In this document: positions 1-6,091 of the stretch, in pieces | How the letters are laid out: every line of letters starts with the position of its first letter | How positions within the stretch are numbered: position 1 is the stretch's first letter | Assembly (NCBI GenBank): GCA_947374485.1 | Contig: CANCCF010000169.1 | Span: forward strand, 1-8,943 | Origin: Comamonadaceae bacterium | GTDB lineage: Bacteria > Pseudomonadota > Gammaproteobacteria > Burkholderiales > Burkholderiaceae_C | Reading direction: 5' to 3' | DNA: 8,943 nt | Notes under the pieces: model-generated | Database searches by the model: none | Told to the model about the DNA's origin: nothing | What the model saw: only the letters and a program-made list of their open reading frames with translations | Translations under genes and position numbers: made by a program

Positions 1-1159
1 GGGTGCGGTGAAAGGGCTTTTGCTCAAAGCCCTGCTGCGACCATTCGATCACTTCGCCGTCGTCGGCCGAGACAAAGCCAGCCGGTCCAAACAGATTGGC
101 CTGGATCAGGCGGCGCTCTTTCATCTCCGCTGTGTCATCGGCAAAGCCGAAGTGGGTCCAGACGAAATCGAAGGAGCCATGGCCGTTGGGCTGGATGTGG
201 CGGGTGGATACGCTGTTGACCTGCTGCTGGATGATCACGCTCGGGAAGATGGTGGTCATGACGGCCGTGGGGCCGTCCCACCAGGGCTCGGGCACGATGT
301 CCAGCAGGCGCGGATCGTTGAGCTGCATCGTCTCCTTGAAGCTGTTCACGCCAGCCACCACTTCGGCGTTCTTGCCGCCCTGGCCGCGCGTGGAAATCAT
401 GGCGGCGTGGCGGAAGTGTTCGTCCATCTTCAGCTCGGACTTGTTATCCGCGCGCCACAGACCGAAGGTGGAAAACCAGGTGTGCAGCAGGCCGGGGTGG
501 TACGGGTCCTTGATGTTTTCCTGCATCAGCTTCCAGTTGCCCGGAATGCGCTGGCGGCGGTAGCCCAAAATTTCGAGCTTGCGGCCATCAAACACGCGGT
601 CGAAGTACTTCAGGATGGTGGGGCCGATGAACTCCTCAAAGGGCTCCAAGTCGTGGTCGAAGGAAGCGAACACCACGCCACCGCGCACGTGCACCTTGAG
701 CTTGGTGAGGCCATGGTCGGCCACCTTGAAGTCCTTGGGCATGCCGCCATTGACCTTGCCTTCTTGCTTCACGCCGCGAAGAAAAGGCACGCCCTGCAGG
801 TCACCCTTGAGGCTGTAGTTCCACTGGTGGTAGGGGCAGTGGAAGTCCTTGGCGTGGCCATTGCGTTCGCGGCAAAAGCGCATGCCGCGGTGGGCGCAAA
901 CGTTTTCCACCACATTCACATGGCCTTCGGGGTCACGCACCATCACCACCGAGCGCTCGCCCACCACGGTGCGGCGGAAGTCACCGGCGTTGGGGATCTC
1001 GGCTTCCAGGCCGACATAGCACCAGTGGCCGCTGTAGAACAGGCGGTCCAGTTCTTTCTTGTACAAATCCTCGCGGGTATAGGCCCAAAAGGGCACCCGG
1101 CTGGTTCCTTCCCCGGGCCAAGTTGGGCTTTCGGGGAACACGGTTTTGGTTTCACTCAT
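1..1159 (-). CDS. nagG: Salicylate 5-hydroxylase, large (Rieske oxygenase alpha) subunit, 3' end cut by window edge
   Basis: This is the oxygenase component that would convert salicylate to gentisate using electrons passed from NagAa through a ferredoxin. Reading the minus strand from the ATG at 1159 gives 386 codons without a stop before the left edge. NagG-type proteins are about 420 residues, so some 35 C-terminal residues are missing. The Rieske [2Fe-2S] ligands are Cys88-x-His90 and Cys108-x2-His111. The mononuclear iron site is visible as E-N-I-K-D-P-Y-H-P-G-L-L-H (Asp218, His221, His226), with the third ligand probably Asp367 in the F-G-P-A-G-F...D-D segment. The N-terminus (W-P-G-E-G...R-V-P-F-W-A-Y) and the overall sequence match remembered NagG closely. 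An AAGGAG Shine-Dalgarno (1167-1172) lies 7 nt before the start. The gene follows nagAa on the same strand after 49 bp. A related substrate such as a substituted salicylate or anthranilate cannot be excluded. Confidence 0.88.
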   Translation of the reverse strand, partial: MSETKTVFPESPTWPGEGTSRVPFWAYTREDLYKKELDRLFYSGHWCYVGLEAEIPNAGDFRRTVVGERSVVMVRDPEGHVNVVENVCAHRGMRFCRERNGHAKDFHCPYHQWNYSLKGDLQGVPFLRGVKQEGKVNGGMPKDFKVADHGLTKLKVHVRGGVVFASFDHDLEPFEEFIGPTILKYFDRVFDGRKLEILGYRRQRIPGNWKLMQENIKDPYHPGLLHTWFSTFGLWRADNKSELKMDEHFRHAAMISTRGQGGKNAEVVAGVNSFKETMQLNDPRLLDIVPEPWWDGPTAVMTTIFPSVIIQQQVNSVSTRHIQPNGHGSFDFVWTHFGFADDTAEMKERRLIQANLFGPAGFVSADDGEVIEWSQQGFEQKPFHRT

Positions 1160-1208
1160 GGTTGGTCTCCTTCGGTTGTTGGGGTGCTGGTGCGTTCATT
1201 CCGTGGAA

Positions 1209-2195
1209 TCACACGCCACTGGGGTAAAAAGCGTCTGCATGGACATGGCCTGGCTCCACGCCCATGCGGGTGACCAGCAGGTTGAGGGCGTCGACCATGG
1301 CCGGTGCGCCGCACAGGTAGGCGCGCCAGCCGGTGAGAAGCCCCAGGTCTTTTTCAATCGCGTCGGTGACCAGCCCGCTGCGTTGTCCGGGGCCAGCCGC
1401 ACCGGTGGCCACGACGATGTGCACCAACACATTCGGGTGCGCAGCGGCCAGGGCCTGCAGGCGCTCGGCGTCATAGACGTCCTCTGCACTGCGCACGCCA
1501 AAGTACAAATGAATAGCGTTGTCCATGCCCGCGGCCAGGGCGCCACGCACGATGGACAGCACAGGCGCCAGGCCGGTGCCGCCGCCCACGCAGAGCATGG
1601 GGCCGGTGTGCTTTTGGCGCAGGTAGGCCGTGCCCAGCGGGCCGCTGAGGCGGATGGCACTGCCCACCTGCAAGGCGTCAAAGACAAAGGCGGTAACCCG
1701 GCCGTCAGGCACGCGGCGGATCTGGAATTCCCACTCCGCGTCGTCATGCAGACCGGCCATGGAATAGGGGCGAATGTGCTCCGGCGTGAACTGCAGCGTG
1801 GCGTATTGGCCGGCGCTGAATTCCACCGGCTTGGCCAATTTGACCCGGATGCGGCGGATGTCATGGGTGGCTTCTTCGATGGAAGTCACCGTGGCCTTCA
1901 CGATGCGGGCGGTGTGCACCACCACCTCGTCCACCTCGGGCAGTTCGATGGTGCAGTTGTCAGTGAGCACGGCCTGGCAGGCCAGCACAAAGTCGTTTTT
2001 TCCTGCATTGGGGCCGCCCGCTTCGGGGCCACTGCTCAGCACCTGACCGGACAGCACGCGGCAGCGGCAGGTGCCGCAGCGCCCCGACATGCAGCTGTAG
2101 GAAATCGGCAGTTGGTGGCTTCTCAGCACCTCCAGCAGATTGCTTCCGCTGTCGACGTTCAGACGCACCTTGAGCGGCTCTATGACGAGTTCCAT
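1209..2195 (-). CDS. nagAa: Ferredoxin reductase of salicylate hydroxylase/naphthalene dioxygenase type
   Basis: This 328-residue flavoprotein would take electrons from NAD(P)H and pass them through its own [2Fe-2S] centre to the ferredoxin that feeds NagGH. The N-terminal plant-type ferredoxin domain shows Cys35-x4-Cys40-x2-Cys43 and Cys73 (C-M-S-G-R-C-G-T-C ... L-A-C-Q). The FAD-binding domain has R-P-Y-S at 142-145, and the NAD(P)-binding domain has G-G-G-T-G-L-A-P at 204-211 and the terminal Y-L-C-G-A-P-A-M at 293-300. Length and sequence agree with NahAa/NagAa from end to end. The start is fixed by the family N-terminus M-E-L; no good Shine-Dalgarno stands at the usual distance, the nearest purine run AAGGGG being 15 nt away. 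It is the first gene of the leftward operon and is divergent from nagR, so it is likely activated by NagR with salicylate. Confidence 0.93.
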   Translation of the reverse strand: MELVIEPLKVRLNVDSGSNLLEVLRSHQLPISYSCMSGRCGTCRCRVLSGQVLSSGPEAGGPNAGKNDFVLACQAVLTDNCTIELPEVDEVVVHTARIVKATVTSIEEATHDIRRIRVKLAKPVEFSAGQYATLQFTPEHIRPYSMAGLHDDAEWEFQIRRVPDGRVTAFVFDALQVGSAIRLSGPLGTAYLRQKHTGPMLCVGGGTGLAPVLSIVRGALAAGMDNAIHLYFGVRSAEDVYDAERLQALAAAHPNVLVHIVVATGAAGPGQRSGLVTDAIEKDLGLLTGWRAYLCGAPAMVDALNLLVTRMGVEPGHVHADAFYPSGV

Positions 2196-2202
2196 ATGTT
2201 GT

Positions 2203-2244
2203 GGGCCAAGCCCCTTGTCTCCTGTTTGCAGCGATTCTGGAGAC
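2203..2244 (-). other. Short inverted repeats in the leader of nagAa
   Basis: Two small dyads lie between the operator region and the nagAa start. GTCTCC (2217-2222) pairs with GGAGAC (2239-2244) across a 16-base spacer, and GGGC (2203-2206) pairs with GCCC (2210-2213) across three bases. The second would fold 7 nt before the AUG in the nagAa transcript, in a leader without a normal Shine-Dalgarno. Part of the larger dyad may lie upstream of the transcription start. A role in translation is only a guess, and such short repeats can arise by chance. Confidence 0.25.
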
Positions 2245-2262
2245 CGGAGCTATATAAGTCGA
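2234..2262 (-). promoter_or_regulatory. Candidate sigma70 promoter of the nagAa-nagG operon
   Basis: On the minus strand a -35-like TCGACT (2262-2257, 4 of 6 consensus bases) is followed after 17 bases by a -10-like CAGAAT (2239-2234, 4 of 6). A start near 2227 would place the NahR-type box at about -72 to -58. That agrees with the position I recall for NahR sites at the nah and sal promoters, roughly -73 to -60. The weak hexamers fit an activator-dependent promoter. A TATATA at 2251-2256 is a rival -10 and would put the box at about -55 to -41. Confidence 0.45.
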
Positions 2263-2265
2263 TGC

Positions 2266-2286
2266 ATTGAATCTGATAGATACAAT
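2266..2286. promoter_or_regulatory. LysR-type dyad, probable second (activation) subsite for NagR
   Basis: A 21-bp interrupted dyad reads ATTG-N-ATCT-N3-AGAT-N-CAAT, so 16 of 21 positions are symmetric. LysR-type regulators usually contact a strong recognition site plus a second site nearer the promoter. This dyad lies immediately promoter-proximal to the NahR-type box at 2285-2299 as seen from nagAa, which is where the activation subsite would be expected. It also contains the probable -10 of nagR. Confidence 0.45.
2281..2286 (+). promoter_or_regulatory. Candidate -10 element of the nagR promoter
   Basis: TACAAT (5 of 6 consensus bases) stands 26 bp before the preferred nagR start and would set transcription beginning near 2293. 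No convincing -35 is present; TCGATG (2259-2264) at a 16-base spacing matches 3 of 6. The hexamer overlaps the NahR-type box and the adjoining dyad, so bound NagR should block its own promoter. Negative autoregulation is common in this family but is inferred here. Confidence 0.35.
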
Positions 2287-2299
2287 CACCGTTGTGAAT
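2285..2299 (-). promoter_or_regulatory. NahR/NagR-type operator (recognition site)
   Basis: The minus strand reads ATTCACAACGGTGAT. The published NahR consensus, as I recall it, is ATTCACGCTN2TGAT. All outer positions match (ATTCAC and TGAT) and only the inner GCT differs, giving 10 of 13 defined positions. The core is the dyad TCAC-N4-GTGA. The site lies between nagAa and a regulator that is itself NahR-like, at a distance from the candidate nagAa promoter that matches the known nah and sal arrangement. Confidence 0.7.
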
Positions 2300-2312
2300 A
2301 ATGGGGTGCTGT

Positions 2313-3269
2313 ATGGACCTGCGAGACATTGACCTGAATTTGCTGCTGGTGTTCAACCAGCTGCTGCTGGACCGCAGTGTGTCCGCCTCGGCCGACAAGC
2401 TGGGCCTGACGCAGCCCGCAGTCAGCAATGCCCTCAAGCGGCTGCGCACGGTTCTGAAGGATGAATTGTTCCTGCGCACCTCGCGCGGCATGGAGCCCAC
2501 GCCCTATGCCCTGCACCTGGCCGAGCCCGTAATCTACGCACTGGGGGCTTTGCAAACCGCGTTCACCACCCGCGACACTTTCGATCCACTCACCAGCACC
2601 CGCACTTTCCAGCGGGCCATGACGGACATTGGCGAGATGTATTTCATGCCGCCACTGATGGTGGCCCTGTCCACGGTGGCGCCGAACCTTCGGGTCAGCA
2701 CCGTGCGGCCCAATGCCGCAAACCTGCGGGAGGATATGGAGTCCGGCAGTGTCGATCTGGCGCTGGGCCTGCTGCCCCATTTGCAGACCGGTTTCTTCCA
2801 GCGCAGGCTGTTTCGCCACCGCTATGTGTGCGTGTTCCGCAAGGGCCACCCGCTGGCCAAATCGCCCATCAGCCTGAAGCAGTTTTCCGAATTGGAGCAT
2901 GTGGGTGTAGTCGCTGCCAACACCGGGCACGGGGAAGTGGACGGCTTGCTGGAGCGCGCGGGCATCAAACGCCATATGCGGCTGGTGGTGCCGCACTTCA
3001 TTGCGGTGGGGCACATCCTGCAGTCCACTGACCTCATCGCGACGCTGCCTGAGCGCTTTGCCGAGCGCTGCGAGCTGCCCTTTGGCCTGGTCACCTCGCC
3101 CCACCCGGCCCGCCTGCCCGATATTGCCATCAACCTGTTCTGGCATGCCAAGTTCAACCGCGACCCGGCCAATATGTGGCTGCGCCAGCTGCTGGTCGAG
3201 CTGTTTGCTGACAGCAATGGCAATCAGGTGGCGCCGCGTGCAGTGCGCGGCACTGCACGCGCCAAGTGA
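2313..3269 (+). CDS. nagR: LysR-type transcriptional activator, NahR/NagR family (salicylate-responsive)
   Basis: This 318-residue regulator would bind the divergent intergenic region and activate nagAa-nagG when salicylate is present. The winged helix-turn-helix lies at about residues 20-60, with the diagnostic L-T-Q-P-A-V-S-N-A-L-K-R-L-R and the following R-G-M-E-P-T-P-Y-A. The effector domain carries segments seen in NahR: A-M-T-D-I-G-E-x-Y-F-M-P, G-L-L-P-x-L-Q-T-G-F-F-Q-R-R-L, T-G-H-G-E-V-D, V-P-H-F-x-A-V-G-H-I-L-Q and A-I-N-x-F-W-H-A-K. The start at 2313 is preferred because it gives the family N-terminus M-x-L-R-D-x-D-L-N-L-L; an in-frame ATG at 2301 would add M-G-C-C. Homology to NahR ends near residue 300. 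The last 18 residues are an extra tail encoded over a strong inverted repeat. It is divergent from nagAa, with its own start 14 bp from the operator. Confidence 0.92.
   Translation: MDLRDIDLNLLLVFNQLLLDRSVSASADKLGLTQPAVSNALKRLRTVLKDELFLRTSRGMEPTPYALHLAEPVIYALGALQTAFTTRDTFDPLTSTRTFQRAMTDIGEMYFMPPLMVALSTVAPNLRVSTVRPNAANLREDMESGSVDLALGLLPHLQTGFFQRRLFRHRYVCVFRKGHPLAKSPISLKQFSELEHVGVVAANTGHGEVDGLLERAGIKRHMRLVVPHFIAVGHILQSTDLIATLPERFAERCELPFGLVTSPHPARLPDIAINLFWHAKFNRDPANMWLRQLLVELFADSNGNQVAPRAVRGTARAK
3235..3261. repeat. Perfect 11-bp inverted repeat at the 3' end of nagR
   Basis: CGCGTGCAGTG (3235-3245) and CACTGCACGCG (3251-3261) are exact reverse complements separated by five bases (CGCGG). The mRNA would form a very stable GC-rich hairpin overlapping the last codons of nagR and ending six bases before the stop codon. 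No T-run follows, so it is not a standard intrinsic terminator. It may still slow polymerase or protect the transcript 3' end, and it may limit read-through into the downstream operon. Confidence 0.7.
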
Positions 3270-3296
3270 GCGCCGCTGCCTGAGGCCACCAGAGCC

Positions 3297-3308
3297 GATG
3301 GCGCCATC
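3297..3308. repeat. Perfect 12-bp palindrome between nagR and the CoA operon
   Basis: GATGGCGCCATC is its own reverse complement. It stands about 55 bp upstream of the candidate -35 of the enoyl-CoA hydratase operon, in an otherwise non-coding stretch. It could be an operator for an unlinked regulator, but a GC-rich palindrome of this length can occur by chance in such a genome. Confidence 0.3.
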
Positions 3309-3361
3309 CGCGCTGGGCCACACGCTAGGGTAAACACCGACAAATGAAGGCTTTTTGCTAC

Positions 3362-3390
3362 TTGATACAGTTATTTTTTATAACCATAAT
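3362..3390 (+). promoter_or_regulatory. Sigma70 promoter of the CoA-pathway operon
   Basis: TTGATA (3362-3367) and CATAAT (3385-3390) are separated by exactly 17 bases, each with only one or two departures from consensus, inside the most AT-rich stretch of the window (about 3340-3393). A rival pair is TTGCTA (3355-3360) with TATAAC (3379-3384) at 18 bases. Transcription would begin near 3391-3397, so the mRNA leader would be very short or absent for the ATG at 3399. Short symmetric elements TTAT-N5-ATAA (3371-3383) and TTAT-N4-ATAA (3378-3389) overlap the -10 and could be repressor contacts. Confidence 0.6.
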
Positions 3391-3398
3391 TCAGGCAG

Positions 3399-4193
3399 AT
3401 GAAAGCCCCCATGACACACCCACACATCCACTTTGAACTGCGCGGCGAACAGCAGGAAGTTGCCGTCATCCGCCTCACCCGCGGCGCCAAACGCAATGCG
3501 CTCAACGACGGGCTGATCCTGGCGCTGCGCAATGTGTTCGAGACCCTGCCCGCGGGTGTGCGCGCCGCTGTTATCGACGGCGAAGGCGAGCACTTCTGCG
3601 CCGGCCTGGATTTGAGCGAGCTGCAGGAGCGCGATGCCGGCCAGGGCGTGTTCCATTCGCGCATGTGGCATGCCGCGCTCGAATGCCTGCAATACGGCCC
3701 GGTGCCGGTCATTGCCGCGCTGCATGGCGCGGTGGTGGGCGGTGGCCTGGAGCTGGCCAGTGCCTGCCACATCCGCGTGGCCGATGACACCACCTTCTAC
3801 GCCCTGCCCGAAGGCTCGCGCGGCATTTTTGTGGGCGGCGGCGGCTCGGTACGCATTCCGCGCCTGATTGGTGTGGCGCGCATGACCGACATGATGCTCA
3901 CCGGCCGTGTCTACAACGCGCAGGACGGCGAACGCATTGGCCTGGCGCAGTACCTGGTGCCCGCAAACACGGCTTTCGAGAAGGCCATGGAGTTGGCCCT
4001 GCGCATTGCGCAGAATGCGCCGCTGACCAACTACGCCCTCACCCATGTGCTGCCGCGCATCGCGGATCAGCCGGCCGACCAGGGCTTCATGACCGAGGCC
4101 ATGATGGCCGCCATTGCCCAGAGCGCGCCCGAGGCCAAGCAAAGGGTCAAGGCCTTTCTGGAAGGGCGCGCTGCCAAGGTGCAGAAAGACTGA
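3399..4193 (+). CDS. Enoyl-CoA hydratase/isomerase family (crotonase fold) protein
   Basis: This 264-residue protein probably hydrates a 2-enoyl-CoA, such as a cinnamoyl-type CoA ester, to the 3-hydroxyacyl-CoA in the cytoplasm. The crotonase fold is shown by H-F-C-A-G-L-D-L at 65-72 and G-A-V-V-G-G-G-L-E-L-A at 110-120 (oxyanion hole). Glu118 and Glu138 are 20 residues apart like the two catalytic glutamates (144 and 164) of rat mitochondrial enoyl-CoA hydratase, so hydratase chemistry is plausible. A hydratase-lyase (retro-aldol) activity of the feruloyl-CoA type is an alternative, but the thiolase downstream argues for beta-oxidation. The start is uncertain. The ATG at 3399 has only a close AGG before it, and the ATG at 3411 (M-T-H-P-H-I-H) would give a short normal leader. 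It is the first gene of the operon, 26 bp before the ligase. Confidence 0.85.
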   Translation: MKAPMTHPHIHFELRGEQQEVAVIRLTRGAKRNALNDGLILALRNVFETLPAGVRAAVIDGEGEHFCAGLDLSELQERDAGQGVFHSRMWHAALECLQYGPVPVIAALHGAVVGGGLELASACHIRVADDTTFYALPEGSRGIFVGGGGSVRIPRLIGVARMTDMMLTGRVYNAQDGERIGLAQYLVPANTAFEKAMELALRIAQNAPLTNYALTHVLPRIADQPADQGFMTEAMMAAIAQSAPEAKQRVKAFLEGRAAKVQKD

Positions 4194-4219
4194 CACAGCC
4201 ACCACCCGAAGAGGCTCCC

Positions 4220-6076
4220 ATGCAACAACCCTCCTACCGCGCGCTGCGCTTTGGTGTCACCCGCGTGGACCTGCGCGATGGCGACAATGGTGTGCGTTAC
4301 CTGCGCGCCGGGCAGGCGCTTGGCGAATATGCCTGGCGCATCACCGACCGGCTACAGCTATGGGCCCACACCCGCTCCGGGCAAACCTTCATGGCGCGGC
4401 GTACACGCCTGGCCGATGGCAGCCTGGGGGACTGGGAGCACCTGCACTATGCGCAGGCCTGGGCAGGCGCACGCAGCATTGCGCAGGCGCTGCTGGAACG
4501 CAAGCTCAGCGCCGAGCGCCCGGTGCTCATCCTCTCGGAAAACGACCTGGAGCATGCCCAGCTGGCCCTGGGCTGCCTGCTGGCCGGTGTGCCCTTTGTA
4601 CCGGCATCACCTGCCTATTCGGTGATCAGCCAGGACTTTGACAAGCTGCGCCATGTGGTGAAAACGGTGACGCCCGGCCTGGTCTTCGCGGCCGACGCCA
4701 CGCGCTATGGCCGGGCCCTCGCAGCGGTGGCCAGTGCCGGCATGGAAGTGGTGCTGACCCAGGGCCGCCTGCAGGGCGTGCCCAGCACCCCGTTTGCCGA
4801 CCTGCTGGCAACCCGGGCCACCGAGGCGGTGGACGCCGCCATGGCCGCCACCGGCCCGGACACCATCACCAAATTTCTCTTCACCAGCGGCTCCACCAAG
4901 CTGCCCAAGGCCGTCATCAACACCCAGCGCATGTGGTGCGCCAACCAGCAGCAAATGGCGCAAAGCATGCCCGTGCTCACCGAAGAGCCGCTGGTGCTGG
5001 TGGACTGGCTGCCCTGGAACCACACCTTTGGCGGCAACCACAACTTCGGCATGGTGCTCTACCACGGCGGCACGCTCTACATTGACGACGGCAAGCCCAC
5101 CCCGGCCCTGATGCACGAGACCCTGCGCAACCTGCGTGAGATCGCTCCCACGGTGTACTTCAATGTGCCCACCGGCTTCGAGGCCATTGCCGGCGCCATG
5201 CAGACGGACCCGGTCCTGCGCAAAAACCTGCTCTCGCGTGTGAAGATGTTTTTCTACGCCGGTGCCTCGCTGGCCCAGCCCATCTGGGACAGCCTGTTTG
5301 CCACGGCCGAGGCGGAAATCGGCGAGCGCATCGTCATGACCACCGGCCTGGGCATGACCGAGTCCGGCCCCTTTGCCATCTTCGTCACCCACCCGGACGT
5401 GAAGGCGGGCGACCTGGGCGTGCCCACGCCCGGCCTGGAGCTCAAGCTGGTGGACAGCGATGGCAAGACCGAGCTGCGCTACCGTGGCCCCAACATCACG
5501 CCGGGTTACTGGCGTGCCCCGGCGGAGACGGCTGCACACTTTGACGAAGAAGGCTTTTTTTGCTCGGGCGACGCCGTCAAATGGATAGACGAGACCGATG
5601 TGCACCAGGGCCTGAAGTTTGACGGCCGCATTGCCGAAGACTTCAAACTGGCCACCGGCACCTTTGTCTCCGTGGGCCCGCTGCGCGCCAAGGTCACCGC
5701 GGCCGGTGCGCCCTACATCCAGGACGTGGTGCTCACCGGCATCAACCTCAAGGAAGTGGGCGCCATGGTCTTCCCGACCCAGGCCGTGCGGGCCTTGAGC
5801 GGCCTGCCCGCGGGTGCCGCCATGGCCGATGTGCTGGCCGCAGCGCCCGTGCTTGCGCATTTTCAGGCGCTGCTGAACACCCTGGCCCAAAGCGCCACCG
5901 GCAGCGCCAACCGCATTGCCCGCCTGTGCCTGCTGGCCGAGCCGCCCAGCCTGGACCGTGGCGAGGTCACCGACAAGGGCTCCATCAACCAGCGTGCCGT
6001 GCTGAGCCACCGCGCCGGGACCGTGGCCGCGCTGCACGAAGGCAGGCTGCACACCACCATCCAACCCACGGTCTGA
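4220..6076 (+). CDS. Feruloyl-CoA synthase-like, AMP-forming aryl acid:CoA ligase
   Basis: This 618-residue ANL-superfamily enzyme would activate a carboxylic acid, probably a hydroxycinnamate-like phenylpropenoid, to its CoA thioester with ATP. The phosphate-binding motif is T-S-G-S-T-K-L-P-K at 222-230 and the adenine-binding motif is T-G-L-G-M-T-E-S at 375-382. S-G-D at 449-451 precedes the hinge, and G-R-I-A-E-D-F-K-L at 469-477 begins the C-terminal domain. The C-terminal catalytic lysine is probably Lys586 in E-V-T-D-K-G-S-I-N-Q-R, the form typical of feruloyl-CoA synthases rather than the usual P-K-T-x-x-G-K. The N-terminal Y-R-A-L-R-F-G also fits that family. AAGAGG (4209-4214) lies 5 bases before the ATG. 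It lies 15 bp before the thiolase. The exact acid cannot be told from sequence; o-coumarate is proposed from the neighbouring salicylate genes. Confidence 0.87.
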   Translation: MQQPSYRALRFGVTRVDLRDGDNGVRYLRAGQALGEYAWRITDRLQLWAHTRSGQTFMARRTRLADGSLGDWEHLHYAQAWAGARSIAQALLERKLSAERPVLILSENDLEHAQLALGCLLAGVPFVPASPAYSVISQDFDKLRHVVKTVTPGLVFAADATRYGRALAAVASAGMEVVLTQGRLQGVPSTPFADLLATRATEAVDAAMAATGPDTITKFLFTSGSTKLPKAVINTQRMWCANQQQMAQSMPVLTEEPLVLVDWLPWNHTFGGNHNFGMVLYHGGTLYIDDGKPTPALMHETLRNLREIAPTVYFNVPTGFEAIAGAMQTDPVLRKNLLSRVKMFFYAGASLAQPIWDSLFATAEAEIGERIVMTTGLGMTESGPFAIFVTHPDVKAGDLGVPTPGLELKLVDSDGKTELRYRGPNITPGYWRAPAETAAHFDEEGFFCSGDAVKWIDETDVHQGLKFDGRIAEDFKLATGTFVSVGPLRAKVTAAGAPYIQDVVLTGINLKEVGAMVFPTQAVRALSGLPAGAAMADVLAAAPVLAHFQALLNTLAQSATGSANRIARLCLLAEPPSLDRGEVTDKGSINQRAVLSHRAGTVAALHEGRLHTTIQPTV

Positions 6077-6091
6077 ACAGGATTCAACAAC

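Noticed and set aside
8..1273. 421-codon open frame on the plus strand opposite nagG
   Set aside because: The minus strand has the Rieske and iron-binding motifs of NagG and a good ribosome site. The plus frame is low-complexity His/Ala/Val/Gly and has no ribosome site in evidence.
1146..2270. 374-codon open frame on the plus strand opposite nagAa
   Set aside because: It is a shadow of the reductase gene, which matches its family along the full length.
3235..3269. Rho-independent terminator for nagR
   Set aside because: The stem is strong but lies inside the coding region and no T-run follows; it is reported only as an inverted repeat.
2286..3323. 345-codon open frame on the minus strand opposite nagR
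   Set aside because: nagR on the plus strand is a full-length NahR-family protein; the opposite frame has no recognisable domain and crosses the operator.
3399..4193. Naming the crotonase a feruloyl-CoA hydratase-lyase (ech/vanillin-forming)
   Set aside because: The ligase neighbour is suggestive, but a thiolase and thioesterase in the same operon fit a beta-oxidative route better, and the sequence alone does not show lyase specificity.
3378..4205. 275-codon open frame on the minus strand opposite the enoyl-CoA hydratase
   Set aside because: The plus-strand gene has both crotonase glutamates and the oxyanion-hole motifs; the opposite frame would also run into the promoter region.
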